This document shows, piece after piece, positions 8,510 to 17,582 of a stretch of 33,614 nt of DNA. Origin of the DNA: Spirosoma fluviale. GTDB taxonomy: Bacteria; Bacteroidota; Bacteroidia; Cytophagales; Flexibacteraceae. The position numbers and the translations under genes are program-made. Location of the stretch: contig CAMCXM010000023.1 in the NCBI GenBank assembly GCA_945883425.1, positions 1 to 33,614 on the forward strand. The letters run 5' to 3'. Below the pieces are notes generated by a model. The model saw only the letters and a list, made by a program, of their open reading frames with translations. It searched no databases and had not been told where the DNA came from. Each line of letters opens with the position of its first letter. Positions within the stretch are counted from its first letter, which is position 1.

Positions 8510-10936
8510 CTATTTCTTTACAATATTCTTGAACCAATCCAGATTCACATTGGTTTCTGGTGCATCATCAGAATAGTAACCCGAGCCGTAACCATATCCA
8601 TAACCGTATCCGTAACCATAGGTTTTGAAATTATCAAGGCCATTCAGGATTGTTGCCAGATTACGGAAACCATTTACCCGAATGAGTTTGTTGATGTTTT
8701 TCAGATACGCTTTTTTCGAATATTCGGAGCGGACTACATAAATCGGAAGATCTGCTTTTTGCATAATCAGGATTCCGTCAGTAACAAGACCTACTGGCGG
8801 ACTATCTATAATGATGATATCGTAGTCTTTGTGCAATTCCTCAAAAATATCATTGAGTTGAGGACGCATAATGAGCTCTGAAGGATTTGGCGGAACAGGT
8901 CCGGCCGAAATAATCTCGAGATTTTCAAGAGAAGTTTTGGAGATACAGTCACGGAGATTGTCTCGACCGATCAGCAGAGTGCTCATGCCGGTATCGTTGC
9001 TCACATCGAATGCGAGGTGAAGCTTTGGTTTCCGCATATCCATGTCAAGCATGATCACTCTTTGATTTGACATGGCCAGTACTCCACCAAGGTTGATGGC
9101 AAAGAATGTTTTACCTTCTCCAGCCACTGTACTGGTAACCGAGATAATTTTCTTTTTATCAGGCACCATAAAGTCAACATTCGTCCGGATGGAACGGAGC
9201 GATTCGCTGAGTGCTGATTTTGGATTCCGGTCTACAAGCAACCTGGCAATACGCAGTTTTTCTTTGGAATAGACTGGAATTACACCCAGAATCGGGGCGA
9301 GAGAATTGACCTCCAGCTCCTTTTGGGTTACGATTGTATCCTGAAGCAGGTACCGAACGACGATCAATGCCAGACCCGAAATCACACCAATGATGATCCA
9401 GGTACTGTACACGGATCCTTTTTGTGGAATCAATGGAACCGTCGGCAGATTGGCAGGAGCGAGGATCTGAAAATCCGGAATGGTTCCGGCTTTTGCAATC
9501 TCAAATTCAGCTTTTCGCTCGATAAACATTGTGTAGTACTTCTCATTAATTGAGAGAAAGCGTTGAATCTGAGCCAGTTCTTTTTGAATTCCTGGGAGAA
9601 TCTCATACTCATTCTGCAGAGCGGTCAACTCTTTCGATATTTCATTTATTTTTTCATTTGTAACGGTCAGTTCTTCATCAATCTGCAGAACTATATTTTT
9701 TCTGAAATCTTCAATTTTGCTGGTCAGAATCCTGTATGCGGCCGTCGATTCTTTTGCTCCATACAGCATTGTTGTTTTTTGTGTCAAAAGCTGATTGAGG
9801 GACTTGGCTGTTTCAATCAGGTTTGGATTATTGATATAGTTAAGCGAAGGAAAAATCTGCTTCTCTTTATAAGAGTAGTTTTTCACCATAACAGACAGTT
9901 CCAGAAGCTGCATTTTCTGGAGATCCAGTTCTTTTTTCTTGGTAACTACATTTTCAAGCTTCAGCTTAAGGGTCTCTGTTGTGTTGTTCACATCCGAGAC
10001 TTTATTGCGTTTTAGAAAATTCTGAATCTCCTGTTCAGACAAACTCAGTTTTTCTGCGGTCTGCTTCATCTGGTCTTCAAGGAACTTCAGTGTCTGTTCA
10101 TTTGCCAGATTTTTTTGTGAAATGGTTTGTTGTTGATAAATAGTATCGATCACATTCACAATATCTTTTGCCTTTTGAGGAGAGTTGTCCTGGAACCCAA
10201 CCCGGATGGTATTTGCCGCTGCGTTAAGAATAAATGCATTTGTTCCCCGCGATAGAAAATCGATCAGACTCTGTTTGGAATTCAGCATGAAGATATACTT
10301 TCTGCCATTACACTCAGGCGAGTAAAACCGGGTAAGATTGATCTTGAACTTTAGAAACTCATTTTCGTAAGCGGTATTAAACTTGAATATTTCTGAATTC
10401 TCAACTCCAATCAGATCATACTTAAGTATATATTGTTTGTCATCTATAAATTCAAGAGCTATCGGGACATTGTAGAAGGCTGGATTCTTTACCTCAAATA
10501 CAACCTTGAACGGAGTGATGGTATATAGTTCGCTGGAAAGGAAGTTCCCGGATTGCTGATAGGTAACCGATAAGTCAATCTTTTCAAGAACTTTCTCAAA
10601 CACAACCTGGGACCGAATGATTTCAAGTTCTCCCTGAAGATTCGGTCCGGATTCTTCACCTTTTGCGATACCGAGAAGCTGATCTGCTTGTTTTTGAATA
10701 TCAAGCTTCAGGATCGAATAGGATTCATAAACAGGCTTTGTATACCGAAGATAGAGATAAGCACCTGTAAGTGAAAGCACTACGAATAAAATTATCCACC
10801 AAAGACTTTTATTTAGAATGGCGAGGAGTTTTTCCAGATCAATTCCGCCAATTCCGCCTTGGGTCTGCCCTTCTAACCCAAAATCACTTAGGGCGGCATT
10901 CATTGGCTGGCTTGTGTTTTTACCCGTTGTCGACAT
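8510..10936 (-). CDS. wzc: Polysaccharide co-polymerase / tyrosine autokinase (Wzc-like)
   Basis: This inner-membrane protein couples polysaccharide chain-length control to export and autophosphorylates on C-terminal tyrosines. The 808 residues read as a soluble N-terminus, TM1 (about 45-63), a Wzz-type periplasmic region with long coiled-coil segments, TM2 (about 505-528), and a cytoplasmic BY-kinase domain. The kinase domain has Walker A AGEGKT (605-610), Walker A' VIMLDMD (627-633) and Walker B DIIIIDSPP (about 705-713). The tail carries a tyrosine cluster at about 773-788: six consecutive Tyr-Gly pairs, Ser-Gly, then Tyr-Tyr, giving eight tyrosines. This is the expected autophosphorylation site, in an unusually regular form. 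Its ATG overlaps the wza stop by one base (TAATG), implying coupled translation. Confidence 0.93.
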   Translation of the reverse strand: MSTTGKNTSQPMNAALSDFGLEGQTQGGIGGIDLEKLLAILNKSLWWIILFVVLSLTGAYLYLRYTKPVYESYSILKLDIQKQADQLLGIAKGEESGPNLQGELEIIRSQVVFEKVLEKIDLSVTYQQSGNFLSSELYTITPFKVVFEVKNPAFYNVPIALEFIDDKQYILKYDLIGVENSEIFKFNTAYENEFLKFKINLTRFYSPECNGRKYIFMLNSKQSLIDFLSRGTNAFILNAAANTIRVGFQDNSPQKAKDIVNVIDTIYQQQTISQKNLANEQTLKFLEDQMKQTAEKLSLSEQEIQNFLKRNKVSDVNNTTETLKLKLENVVTKKKELDLQKMQLLELSVMVKNYSYKEKQIFPSLNYINNPNLIETAKSLNQLLTQKTTMLYGAKESTAAYRILTSKIEDFRKNIVLQIDEELTVTNEKINEISKELTALQNEYEILPGIQKELAQIQRFLSINEKYYTMFIERKAEFEIAKAGTIPDFQILAPANLPTVPLIPQKGSVYSTWIIIGVISGLALIVVRYLLQDTIVTQKELEVNSLAPILGVIPVYSKEKLRIARLLVDRNPKSALSESLRSIRTNVDFMVPDKKKIISVTSTVAGEGKTFFAINLGGVLAMSNQRVIMLDMDMRKPKLHLAFDVSNDTGMSTLLIGRDNLRDCISKTSLENLEIISAGPVPPNPSELIMRPQLNDIFEELHKDYDIIIIDSPPVGLVTDGILIMQKADLPIYVVRSEYSKKAYLKNINKLIRVNGFRNLATILNGLDNFKTYGYGYGYGYGYGSGYYSDDAPETNVNLDWFKNIVKK

Positions 10937-11748
10937 TAGTTTATCCTGGTAAAGATATAAAGTGAAAATATGAGCGTTACGATACCTGAGACCTGGGATA
11001 TGTCTCGTAAAAACTCTATGGCACCTCTTCGAAGTGGTTCAACGTATATGATGTCGTTGGGCTGCACGACCAGATTGGATTGCTGATAGCTGTTCCATTT
11101 GGAAACGTCTATTGTAAAAATAGTAGGGTTTGATAGATTACCACGGATGATTTTAATCCGATTGGTGTAACTATAAAGTCCGACCCCACCACTTTTGGCT
11201 ATGATTTCAAATAATGTGGTGTTATCGTGCTCAAGCATAACCACCTGGGCCCGGCCAACACTGTTTCCTCCACCAGCATTTCCCCCGCTTCCGATGCCCA
11301 GCACAAAAACCCGTGGGTTCGAAACTTTTGAGAGAACAAACACATCCAGATAATATTTGCCATACAGATTCGCCAAAAGGCTATCGCATTGGTGGATGTT
11401 TAAGCTGTCAACTTTTGTATGACCAATAATGGGAAGGTCCACACAACCATCATTTTGGACCAGGTATTTAATTGCTCTTGAAGAAGAACTTCCACCTGAA
11501 GACATCTGCTTCGCAAATTCAGATGTTGGATCTACCAGAATTTCACCATTGTTGGAGAATAGCTGAAATTCGATGTAGTCGTTTTTGTTGATGAGATGAT
11601 TTTTGGGATTAACAATGGAGTAAGATGCCTTAAGAAATTCTGCTTCTTTTTCCTTCGGAGCTTTAAACAAAACATCGCGTCTGTATAGTTCACAGGAACT
11701 GAATAGAACACTGAAAAGAATAAAGCTTACAATGAGCCTGAAATTCAT
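10936..11748 (-). CDS. wza: Polysaccharide export lipoprotein (Wza/BexD-like)
   Basis: This is the outer-membrane polysaccharide export component that partners Wzc. The N-terminus is a lipoprotein signal peptide with lipobox LFSSC, acylated Cys at residue 19. The body shows a Poly_export segment (NDYIEFQLFSNNG followed by VQNDGCVDLPIIGHTKVDSL) and an SLBB-like region (VFVLGIGSGG and LFEIIAKSGGVGLYSYTNRI). It ends with a single hydrophobic segment (about 252-267) just before the C-terminus, as in many Bacteroidota homologues. At 270 residues it is shorter than E. coli Wza (about 380) but normal for the phylum. It starts 3 bases after the rfbC stop and ends overlapping wzc, so rfbC-wza-wzc is one operon. 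Confidence 0.92.
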   Translation of the reverse strand: MNFRLIVSFILFSVLFSSCELYRRDVLFKAPKEKEAEFLKASYSIVNPKNHLINKNDYIEFQLFSNNGEILVDPTSEFAKQMSSGGSSSSRAIKYLVQNDGCVDLPIIGHTKVDSLNIHQCDSLLANLYGKYYLDVFVLSKVSNPRVFVLGIGSGGNAGGGNSVGRAQVVMLEHDNTTLFEIIAKSGGVGLYSYTNRIKIIRGNLSNPTIFTIDVSKWNSYQQSNLVVQPNDIIYVEPLRRGAIEFLRDISQVSGIVTLIFSLYIFTRIN

Positions 11749-11751
11749 TTG

Positions 11752-12291
11752 TTAAAAAGGGGAATTAAAATTTTGAAAAGCCGGAAGCTCCAGATCCTTT
11801 GCAGATACAACAGGAGAATGGGTCCCCCATAAAATACCGAGTTGCGGATCCAAAGGATGAATCCCCATTTCAGAAGGCTTATGGTATAAATTTGAACATT
11901 TGTATTGGAAAACAGCATCTTCCAGTACTGAAAATCCATGGGCGAATCCCGGAGGAATGTATAACATTTTGTGTTCGCTACCATACAATTCAATTGACAA
12001 AGAGTGCCCATACGTTGTTGACTCTTTACGTATATCAACTACTACATCCAATACGCGTCCGGAAATGACTCTGACGAGTTTTCCCTGCGCAAATGGTGGT
12101 GCCTGAAAATGAAGACCACGAACAACTCCGGCAACGGAAAAAGACTGGTTGTCCTGAACAAACTGGACGTCAATTCCATGGTCTGTAAAGGCCTTTTCAT
12201 TGTAGGATTCAAAAAAATAGCCTCGCTCGTCTTCAAAAACCCGCGGCCTCAATTCAATGATTCCTTTGAGTGCCAGCTCCCTTACCTCCAT
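11752..12291 (-). CDS. rfbC: dTDP-4-dehydrorhamnose 3,5-epimerase
   Basis: This cupin-fold enzyme epimerises dTDP-4-keto-6-deoxyglucose at C3 and C5 in dTDP-L-rhamnose synthesis. The 179 residues match the family. Visible landmarks are ELRPRVFEDERGYFFESYN at the N-terminus, the catalytic-His region VVRGLHFQAPPFAQGKLVRV, the KMLYIPPGFAHGF segment, and the conserved YHKPSEMGI. I chose ATG 12291 (MEVRELALKG) over one 13 codons upstream because family members start just before the ELRPRVFxDxRG block. rfbA, rfbB and rfbD are not in the window, so the rest of the rhamnose pathway lies elsewhere. It is the first gene of the operon with wza and wzc. Confidence 0.93.
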   Translation of the reverse strand: MEVRELALKGIIELRPRVFEDERGYFFESYNEKAFTDHGIDVQFVQDNQSFSVAGVVRGLHFQAPPFAQGKLVRVISGRVLDVVVDIRKESTTYGHSLSIELYGSEHKMLYIPPGFAHGFSVLEDAVFQYKCSNLYHKPSEMGIHPLDPQLGILWGTHSPVVSAKDLELPAFQNFNSPF

Positions 12292-12490
12292 GTAAATTAT
12301 GCGTAACCAATTCAACTGCAAAAAAGACAATAATTTGCGAGAGTAAAAAGGAAAAGAACCTGTTGATTTTTAAAACTTTATACTGAGGTAACGATAGACG
12401 TTTACAAAATTCAGGCAGATTTTAACCCTGTCTCTCATTCCACTCTGGCGATTGAAGCAAGACCGTAGCCTATTTCAATCGAATTACCTG

Positions 12491-12514
12491 TTACTAAGAA
12501 ATCTTTCTTAGTAA
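12491..12514 (-). other. 11-bp perfect inverted repeat overlapping the mutase stop codon
   Basis: TTACTAAGAAA at 12491-12501 pairs perfectly with TTTCTTAGTAA at 12504-12514. On the minus strand it covers the last codons of the mutase, its TAG stop and an immediately following in-frame TAA. No T-tract follows, so it is not a classical terminator. It could block 3' exonucleases or contribute to weak termination. Confidence 0.5.
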
Positions 12515-14593
12515 GGATTCCAGCATTTCTATGGCGGCTTTTGAAATGACAGTACCCGGGCCGAAAACGAAATCCACTCCACGGGCCTTCAGCCAATCGT
12601 AGTCTTCAGCTGGAATCACACCACCTGCAATCAGCATGACATCGCCAATTCCGGAATTCACCAGTTCTTCTTTCAGTTTCGGAAGCCAGATCCGGTGACC
12701 GCCAGCCAGTGATGACACACCCACTATGTGAACATCGTTTTCCAGAGCCTGGCGTGCAACTTCATCCGGCATTGCAAACAAAGGCCCGACATCCACGTCA
12801 AAACCCAAATCGGCATAACCAGATGCCACCACTTTGGCGCCACGGTCGTGGCCATCCTGACCCAGTTTGGCCACCAGAATACGAGGACGGCGCCCTTCTT
12901 TTTCCGCAAACTGATCAGCCAGCTGACGGGCTTTAATGAAATCTTCGTTGTGTTCCACGATGGACTGATAAACACCCGAAATTAACCGGATGGGTGGATT
13001 GTGACGTGAAAATGCTTTTTCAATGGCAAGTGAAATTTCACCCAGTGTTGCCCTCAATTTTGCTGCTTCCACCGCGAGTTGAAGAATGTTTTCTTCAGGC
13101 AATCCACCAGCTTCATTTTCCTTGAGAAAAAAAGCTCTTTTCTCAATATTGGAAAGTGCTTGTTGAACCGCTGCTTCGTCCCGCTTTGAACGAATTTCTG
13201 CCAGACGATCGATCTGTTCTTTGCGGACTTTTTCAAGGTCGATGGTGAGAACTTCCATGTTCTGCAGGCGGGGCTGAGTGTTGAGATTGATCCCAACCAG
13301 AAATTCAAGGCCGGTGTCAATGTTCGCTTGTTTACGTGCCGCTGCTTCTTCAATCCGCATTTTCGGAATTCCCCGGTCGATGGCGGCCGTCATGCCTCCT
13401 TCTTTTTCAATCGAATCGAGTTCCTCACGAGCCCTTTCCAGCAAATCCATTGTTCTCCTTTCCAGTTCAGCCGAACCACCCCAGGGATCGATTACGTTAC
13501 AGGAATCGGTTTCTTTCTGAATGAAAATCTGTGTGTTACGGGCAATACGGGCAGAAAAAGGTGTCGGTAAAGCGATGGCTTCATCGAGGGAATTGGTGTG
13601 CAGACTTTGGGTCTGACCATGCGCTGCCGCCATCGCTTCGATCGCAGTGCGGGCCACATTGTTGAACGGATCCTGCTCAGTGAGCGAATATCCGGATGTC
13701 TGGCAATGCGCCCTCAGCATCGAGGACTTGTCGTTTTTCGGTGCGAAACGAGCCATTAGTTCAGCCCATAAAATACGGCCGGCTCTCAGCTTGGCAACTT
13801 CGGTGAGGTAGTCCATCCCAATGGCCCAGAAAAAGGAAATGCGGGGAGCAAATTCATCCACTTTCAACCCGGCTTTCATTCCTGTTTTTACATATTCCAA
13901 CCCATCGGCAAGTGTGTAAGCCAGTTCAAGGTGAGCCGGCGCTCCCGCTTCGTGCATGTGGTATCCGCTTACCGAAATGGAATTGAACTTCGGCATCCGG
14001 GCTGCGGTGTAAGAGAAAATTTCAGCCACCAGTTTCATAGAAGGATCTGGCGGATAAATGAATGTGTTCCGCACCATAAATTCCTTCAGAATGTCGTTCT
14101 GAATGGTTCCCGCCAGTTGTTCCGGCTGAACGCCCTGTTCCAGAGCGGCCACAATATAGAACGCCATAATCGGAATCACCGCCCCGTTCATGGTCATGGA
14201 AACCGAAATCTTGTCGAGCGGAATTCCATCGAAGAGCACCTTCATGTCTTCCACCGAATCGATGGCTACACCTGCCGCACCGACATCACCGGCCGCCCGC
14301 TCATGATCAGAATCATATCCTCTGTGCGTTGGTAAATCGAAAGCTACAGACAAACCCATTTGCCCGCCTGCCAGATTCTGGCGATAGAACGCATTGGAAT
14401 CTTTGGCCGTTGAAAACCCGGCATACTGGCGGATGGTCCAGGGCTGGGTAACGTACATTGCCGGATAAGGTCCACGGGCAAACGGAAAATACCCCGGTGC
14501 GTTCAGATACGCTGGGACAGCCGCTGGATTTTGAACAGAACTGCCATCAAACGGATGGAAACCCGTGCCGGCATACGATCTTTTTTCGGTCAT
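12494..14593 (-). CDS. mutB: Methylmalonyl-CoA mutase, large (catalytic) subunit type
   Basis: This adenosylcobalamin-dependent cytosolic enzyme interconverts methylmalonyl-CoA and succinyl-CoA, linking propionate, odd-chain lipid and branched amino-acid breakdown to the TCA cycle. The 699 residues comprise the substrate-binding TIM barrel and a C-terminal B12 domain. The barrel has [15 protein letters not shown], the Tyr-bearing segment typical of methylmalonyl-CoA-specific mutases, plus [17 protein letters not shown] and a [13 protein letters not shown] segment. The B12 domain (about 572-699) has the base-off motif DGHDRG (580-585), [10 protein letters not shown] and AGGVIP. The ATG at 14593 (MTEKRSYAG) is preferred over an upstream GTG at 14617. 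No small subunit (mutA) or MeaB-type chaperone is adjacent; the upstream gene is a divergent photolyase. It may be a ScpA-like homodimer or have a distant partner. Confidence 0.94.
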   Translation of the reverse strand: MTEKRSYAGTGFHPFDGSSVQNPAAVPAYLNAPGYFPFARGPYPAMYVTQPWTIRQYAGFSTAKDSNAFYRQNLAGGQMGLSVAFDLPTHRGYDSDHERAAGDVGAAGVAIDSVEDMKVLFDGIPLDKISVSMTMNGAVIPIMAFYIVAALEQGVQPEQLAGTIQNDILKEFMVRNTFIYPPDPSMKLVAEIFSYTAARMPKFNSISVSGYHMHEAGAPAHLELAYTLADGLEYVKTGMKAGLKVDEFAPRISFFWAIGMDYLTEVAKLRAGRILWAELMARFAPKNDKSSMLRAHCQTSGYSLTEQDPFNNVARTAIEAMAAAHGQTQSLHTNSLDEAIALPTPFSARIARNTQIFIQKETDSCNVIDPWGGSAELERRTMDLLERAREELDSIEKEGGMTAAIDRGIPKMRIEEAAARKQANIDTGLEFLVGINLNTQPRLQNMEVLTIDLEKVRKEQIDRLAEIRSKRDEAAVQQALSNIEKRAFFLKENEAGGLPEENILQLAVEAAKLRATLGEISLAIEKAFSRHNPPIRLISGVYQSIVEHNEDFIKARQLADQFAEKEGRRPRILVAKLGQDGHDRGAKVVASGYADLGFDVDVGPLFAMPDEVARQALENDVHIVGVSSLAGGHRIWLPKLKEELVNSGIGDVMLIAGGVIPAEDYDWLKARGVDFVFGPGTVISKAAIEMLESLLRKIS

Positions 14594-14743
14594 ATTCAGG
14601 TAGTTTGAAAAGGTCACTTTTCAAGGGCAAGATTACACTTTTCCGCTCAGATTCGGGAACGAAAGACCGTTGGTTTTATTAAGTATTCTCTTTCATCCCA
14701 TGAATTTTAAACCATCCGCCTGACTGAGAAGTTAAAAGGTCTT

Positions 14744-16069
14744 ATGACTGATCAATTCTCCGTTTTCTGGTTCCGTCGCGATCTTCGGCTGGACGACAAC
14801 CATGGCTTATTTCAGGCATTGAAAAGTGGATGCCCTGTTTTGCCGGTTTTCATTTTTGATACTGCCATTCTGGACAAGCTGGAAAACAAAAAGGATAAGC
14901 GCCTTCAGTTTATCCATTCCACCCTGAACCAAATGCATGAAAAGCTGCAGAAATCAGGAAGCGGAATACGGTTCTACCATGGAAATCCGGAGGAAGTCTT
15001 CGCTCATTTGCTTTCAAAAGGAAAATTGGCGGCCGTGTACACCAATCATGATTATGAACCCTATGCCCGCCAACGGGATGAAAAGATCGGCCAGTTGCTG
15101 GAGAAGTACGGAGTGGGTTTTCACACCTTCAAAGACCAGGTCGTATTTGAAAAGGAAGAAGTCCTGTCTGGTCAGGGTTTGCCTTACACGGTCTTTACGC
15201 CCTACTCCAAACGCTGGAAAGCGTTGCTGAATGAACAATCGATGGCAGAATTTCCATCTGAAAAGGAAAACCACCGTTTTCTGCAGTGGGAAGCACTACC
15301 GATACCGTCCTTGCAAGAGATGGGCTTTGAAGAAACAGCCGGTGGATTTCCATCGGTTGAAGTGACAGATAAACTGATCAAGGAATATGGCGAGAAGCGG
15401 GATTTTCCTTCATTGCCTGCCACATCCCGGCTCAGTGTTCATCTCCGATTTGGGACGGTGAGCATCCGAAAACTGGTGAAACGGGCATTACCTTTAAGTG
15501 AAACCTGGCTCAACGAGTTGATATGGCGGGAGTTTTACATGCAGATTTTGTGGAATTTTCCCAGGGTAGGAGAGGGAAAATCGTTCAAGCCGGCATACGA
15601 CACCATTCAATGGAGAAATGATCCGGACGAATTCCGTCGTTGGTGTGAAGGCAAAACCGGCTACCCGATTGTGGATGCCGGCATGCGGGAACTGAACGAA
15701 ACCGGATTTATGCACAATCGTGTGCGTATGATCACCGCCAGTTTTCTGGTGAAGCATTTGCTGATCGATTGGCGCTGGGGGGAAGCCTGGTTTGCAGAAA
15801 AGCTTCTGGATTTCGATCTGGCCGCCAACAACGGTGGCTGGCAATGGGCGGCGGGTTCGGGTTGCGATGCGGCTCCGTATTTCCGGGTTTTCAATCCGAC
15901 CCTTCAGACAGAAAAGTTTGATAAGCAATGGATCTATATCAAAAAATGGGTGCCGGAATGGAATCGTCCTGAGTATCTGCAAAACCAGGTCGTCAATCAT
16001 GAATATGCCCGAAAACGGGTTCTGGACGTATATAAAAACGCTTTGGGAGCTCCTGACAAAACCACCTGA
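14744..16069 (+). CDS. phrB: Deoxyribodipyrimidine photolyase (cryptochrome/photolyase family)
   Basis: This DNA repair enzyme uses blue light to split UV-induced pyrimidine dimers through reduced FAD. At 441 residues it has the usual class I bacterial length. The N-terminal antenna-binding alpha/beta domain opens FSVFWFRRDLRLDDNHGL. The C-terminal FAD-binding domain shows WLNELIWREFYMQILWNFP, GKTGYPIVDAGMRELNETGF, MHNRVRMITASFLVKHLLIDW and the signature NNGGWQWAAGSGCDAAPYF with RVFNPTLQTEKFD. The ATG at 14744 follows a purine-rich AAAAGG. It is divergent from the mutase, with 150 bases between the two starts. A cryptochrome role cannot be excluded, but the family pattern favours CPD photolyase. 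Confidence 0.93.
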   Translation: MTDQFSVFWFRRDLRLDDNHGLFQALKSGCPVLPVFIFDTAILDKLENKKDKRLQFIHSTLNQMHEKLQKSGSGIRFYHGNPEEVFAHLLSKGKLAAVYTNHDYEPYARQRDEKIGQLLEKYGVGFHTFKDQVVFEKEEVLSGQGLPYTVFTPYSKRWKALLNEQSMAEFPSEKENHRFLQWEALPIPSLQEMGFEETAGGFPSVEVTDKLIKEYGEKRDFPSLPATSRLSVHLRFGTVSIRKLVKRALPLSETWLNELIWREFYMQILWNFPRVGEGKSFKPAYDTIQWRNDPDEFRRWCEGKTGYPIVDAGMRELNETGFMHNRVRMITASFLVKHLLIDWRWGEAWFAEKLLDFDLAANNGGWQWAAGSGCDAAPYFRVFNPTLQTEKFDKQWIYIKKWVPEWNRPEYLQNQVVNHEYARKRVLDVYKNALGAPDKTT

Positions 16070-16175
16070 TGCTAAAACGCGAATGTTATCATTTCAGCAT
16101 CACTTGGCCCCCTGAAAAAATTGTGTTAAATCGCATTCCCTTTTACAAAAGATAATCTAAGACTGGCTATTCAAC

Positions 16176-17567
16176 ATGCTGGAATACATTGACTTAATCG
16201 AACAAACTTTTGAATTCCCAACGGAAGAATTCAAAGTAGTTGACAATGAACTTCATTTCAACGATGTACCTCTCATGCCCATTATTGAGCAGTACGGTAC
16301 GCCGCTGAAAATAAGTTATTTACCAAAAATTACCCAGCATATTCAAAAAGCCAGAAGTTATTTTCAGAAGGCATTTGAAAAATACGGGTACACAGGTAAA
16401 TACACCTATTGCTATTGTACCAAGTCAAGCCACTTCCGTTTTGTACTGGAAGAGGCCCTGAAAAACAACATCCACATAGAGACCTCTTCGGCTTATGATA
16501 TTCCGATTATCCGGGAGCTTTATAACCGTGGACTGGTTTCCAAGGACACATATTTTCTGTGCAATGGCTACAAGCGTCCGTTGTATGCGCAGTACATCAG
16601 CGAACTGATTAACGATGGTTTCCATAACTGCATACCGATTCTGGACAACCTTACTGAAATCGATTACTACGAACAAAACATCAAGGTGAACTGCCAGGTC
16701 GGAATCCGGATTGCGGCTGACGAAGAGCCCAACTTTGAGTTCTATACCTCCCGTTTGGGAATACGGTACAACGAGATTATTGATCTGTATAAAAAGCGGA
16801 TCGAAGGTCGGGCGAAATTCTCGCTGAAAACCCTTCATTTCTTTGTGAACACCGGAATGAAGGACACCGCGTACTATTGGAACGAACTCGCCAAGTTTGT
16901 GGAGTTGTACTGCGAGCTGAAGAAAATTTGTCCGGAACTCGACAGCATTGACATCGGCGGCGGACTTCCGATCAAAACCTCGATGCAGTTTGAGTTTGAT
17001 TATGAATACATCATCGACCAGATTGTGGAAAACATCCAGTACATCTGCAACGAACAGCAGGTGCCGATGCCGGATATTTTCACCGAATTCGGAAGCTTTA
17101 CTGTAGGTGAAAGCGGTGCGGTGATTTACTCCATTCTCGATCAGAAACAACAGAATGACAAGGAATTGTGGTACATGGTGGACAGCTCCTTCATCACCAA
17201 TCTGCCGGATGCCTGGGGTTTGAATCAGAAATACATCATGCTTTCGATTAACCACTGGAATAAGCGATACCATCAGGTAAACCTTGGCGGACTTACCTGC
17301 GATTCGATGGATTACTACAATTCAGAGGCGCACAGTTCGGTGGTTTTCCTTCCAAAAATTGACGACGAAGAACAGTTATATGTTGGCTTTTTCCACACCG
17401 GTGCGTACCAGGAATCCTTAGGTGGCTATGGCGGAATTCAACACTGTCTCATTCCGGCTCCGAAACATGTGCTGATTCAAAAAGATGAGAAGGGTAATGT
17501 AACAACAGAGCTTTTTGCACCCGAACAGGACAGCGAAAGCATGCTGAAAATTCTGGGATACAGGTAA
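16176..17567 (+). CDS. speA: Fold-III PLP-dependent decarboxylase, probable arginine decarboxylase
   Basis: This 463-residue protein belongs to the alanine-racemase-fold decarboxylases (ornithine/arginine/diaminopimelate type). The PLP lysine is probably in YCYCTKSSH (about residues 87-89), the phosphate-binding Gly-rich loop is SIDIGGGLP, and the substrate-side Cys is in GGLTCDSMD (about 368-376), which in this fold comes from the partner subunit. From memory, proteins of this length are usually annotated as arginine decarboxylase in Bacteroidota, which would produce agmatine for polyamines. They are much shorter than the ~630-residue classical SpeA. Diaminopimelate or carboxynorspermidine decarboxylase are alternatives, and substrate identity is uncertain. 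The gene is followed by a strong hairpin/T-tract that lies inside the end of the convergent gene. Confidence 0.7.
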   Translation: MLEYIDLIEQTFEFPTEEFKVVDNELHFNDVPLMPIIEQYGTPLKISYLPKITQHIQKARSYFQKAFEKYGYTGKYTYCYCTKSSHFRFVLEEALKNNIHIETSSAYDIPIIRELYNRGLVSKDTYFLCNGYKRPLYAQYISELINDGFHNCIPILDNLTEIDYYEQNIKVNCQVGIRIAADEEPNFEFYTSRLGIRYNEIIDLYKKRIEGRAKFSLKTLHFFVNTGMKDTAYYWNELAKFVELYCELKKICPELDSIDIGGGLPIKTSMQFEFDYEYIIDQIVENIQYICNEQQVPMPDIFTEFGSFTVGESGAVIYSILDQKQQNDKELWYMVDSSFITNLPDAWGLNQKYIMLSINHWNKRYHQVNLGGLTCDSMDYYNSEAHSSVVFLPKIDDEEQLYVGFFHTGAYQESLGGYGGIQHCLIPAPKHVLIQKDEKGNVTTELFAPEQDSESMLKILGYR

Positions 17568-17582
17568 ACAACGAATCGGATA

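Noticed and set aside
8586-8621. Tyr-Gly repeat DNA in wzc as an intergenic microsatellite
   Set aside because: It is in frame inside the BY-kinase tail and is explained by the tyrosine phosphorylation cluster of the family.
14594-14617. Earlier GTG start for methylmalonyl-CoA mutase
   Set aside because: The ATG at 14593 is available and the extra 8 residues have no support.
16425-17273. A 282-codon minus-strand open frame opposite the decarboxylase gene
   Set aside because: It is a shadow frame; the plus-strand product has clear PLP-enzyme motifs across the same interval.
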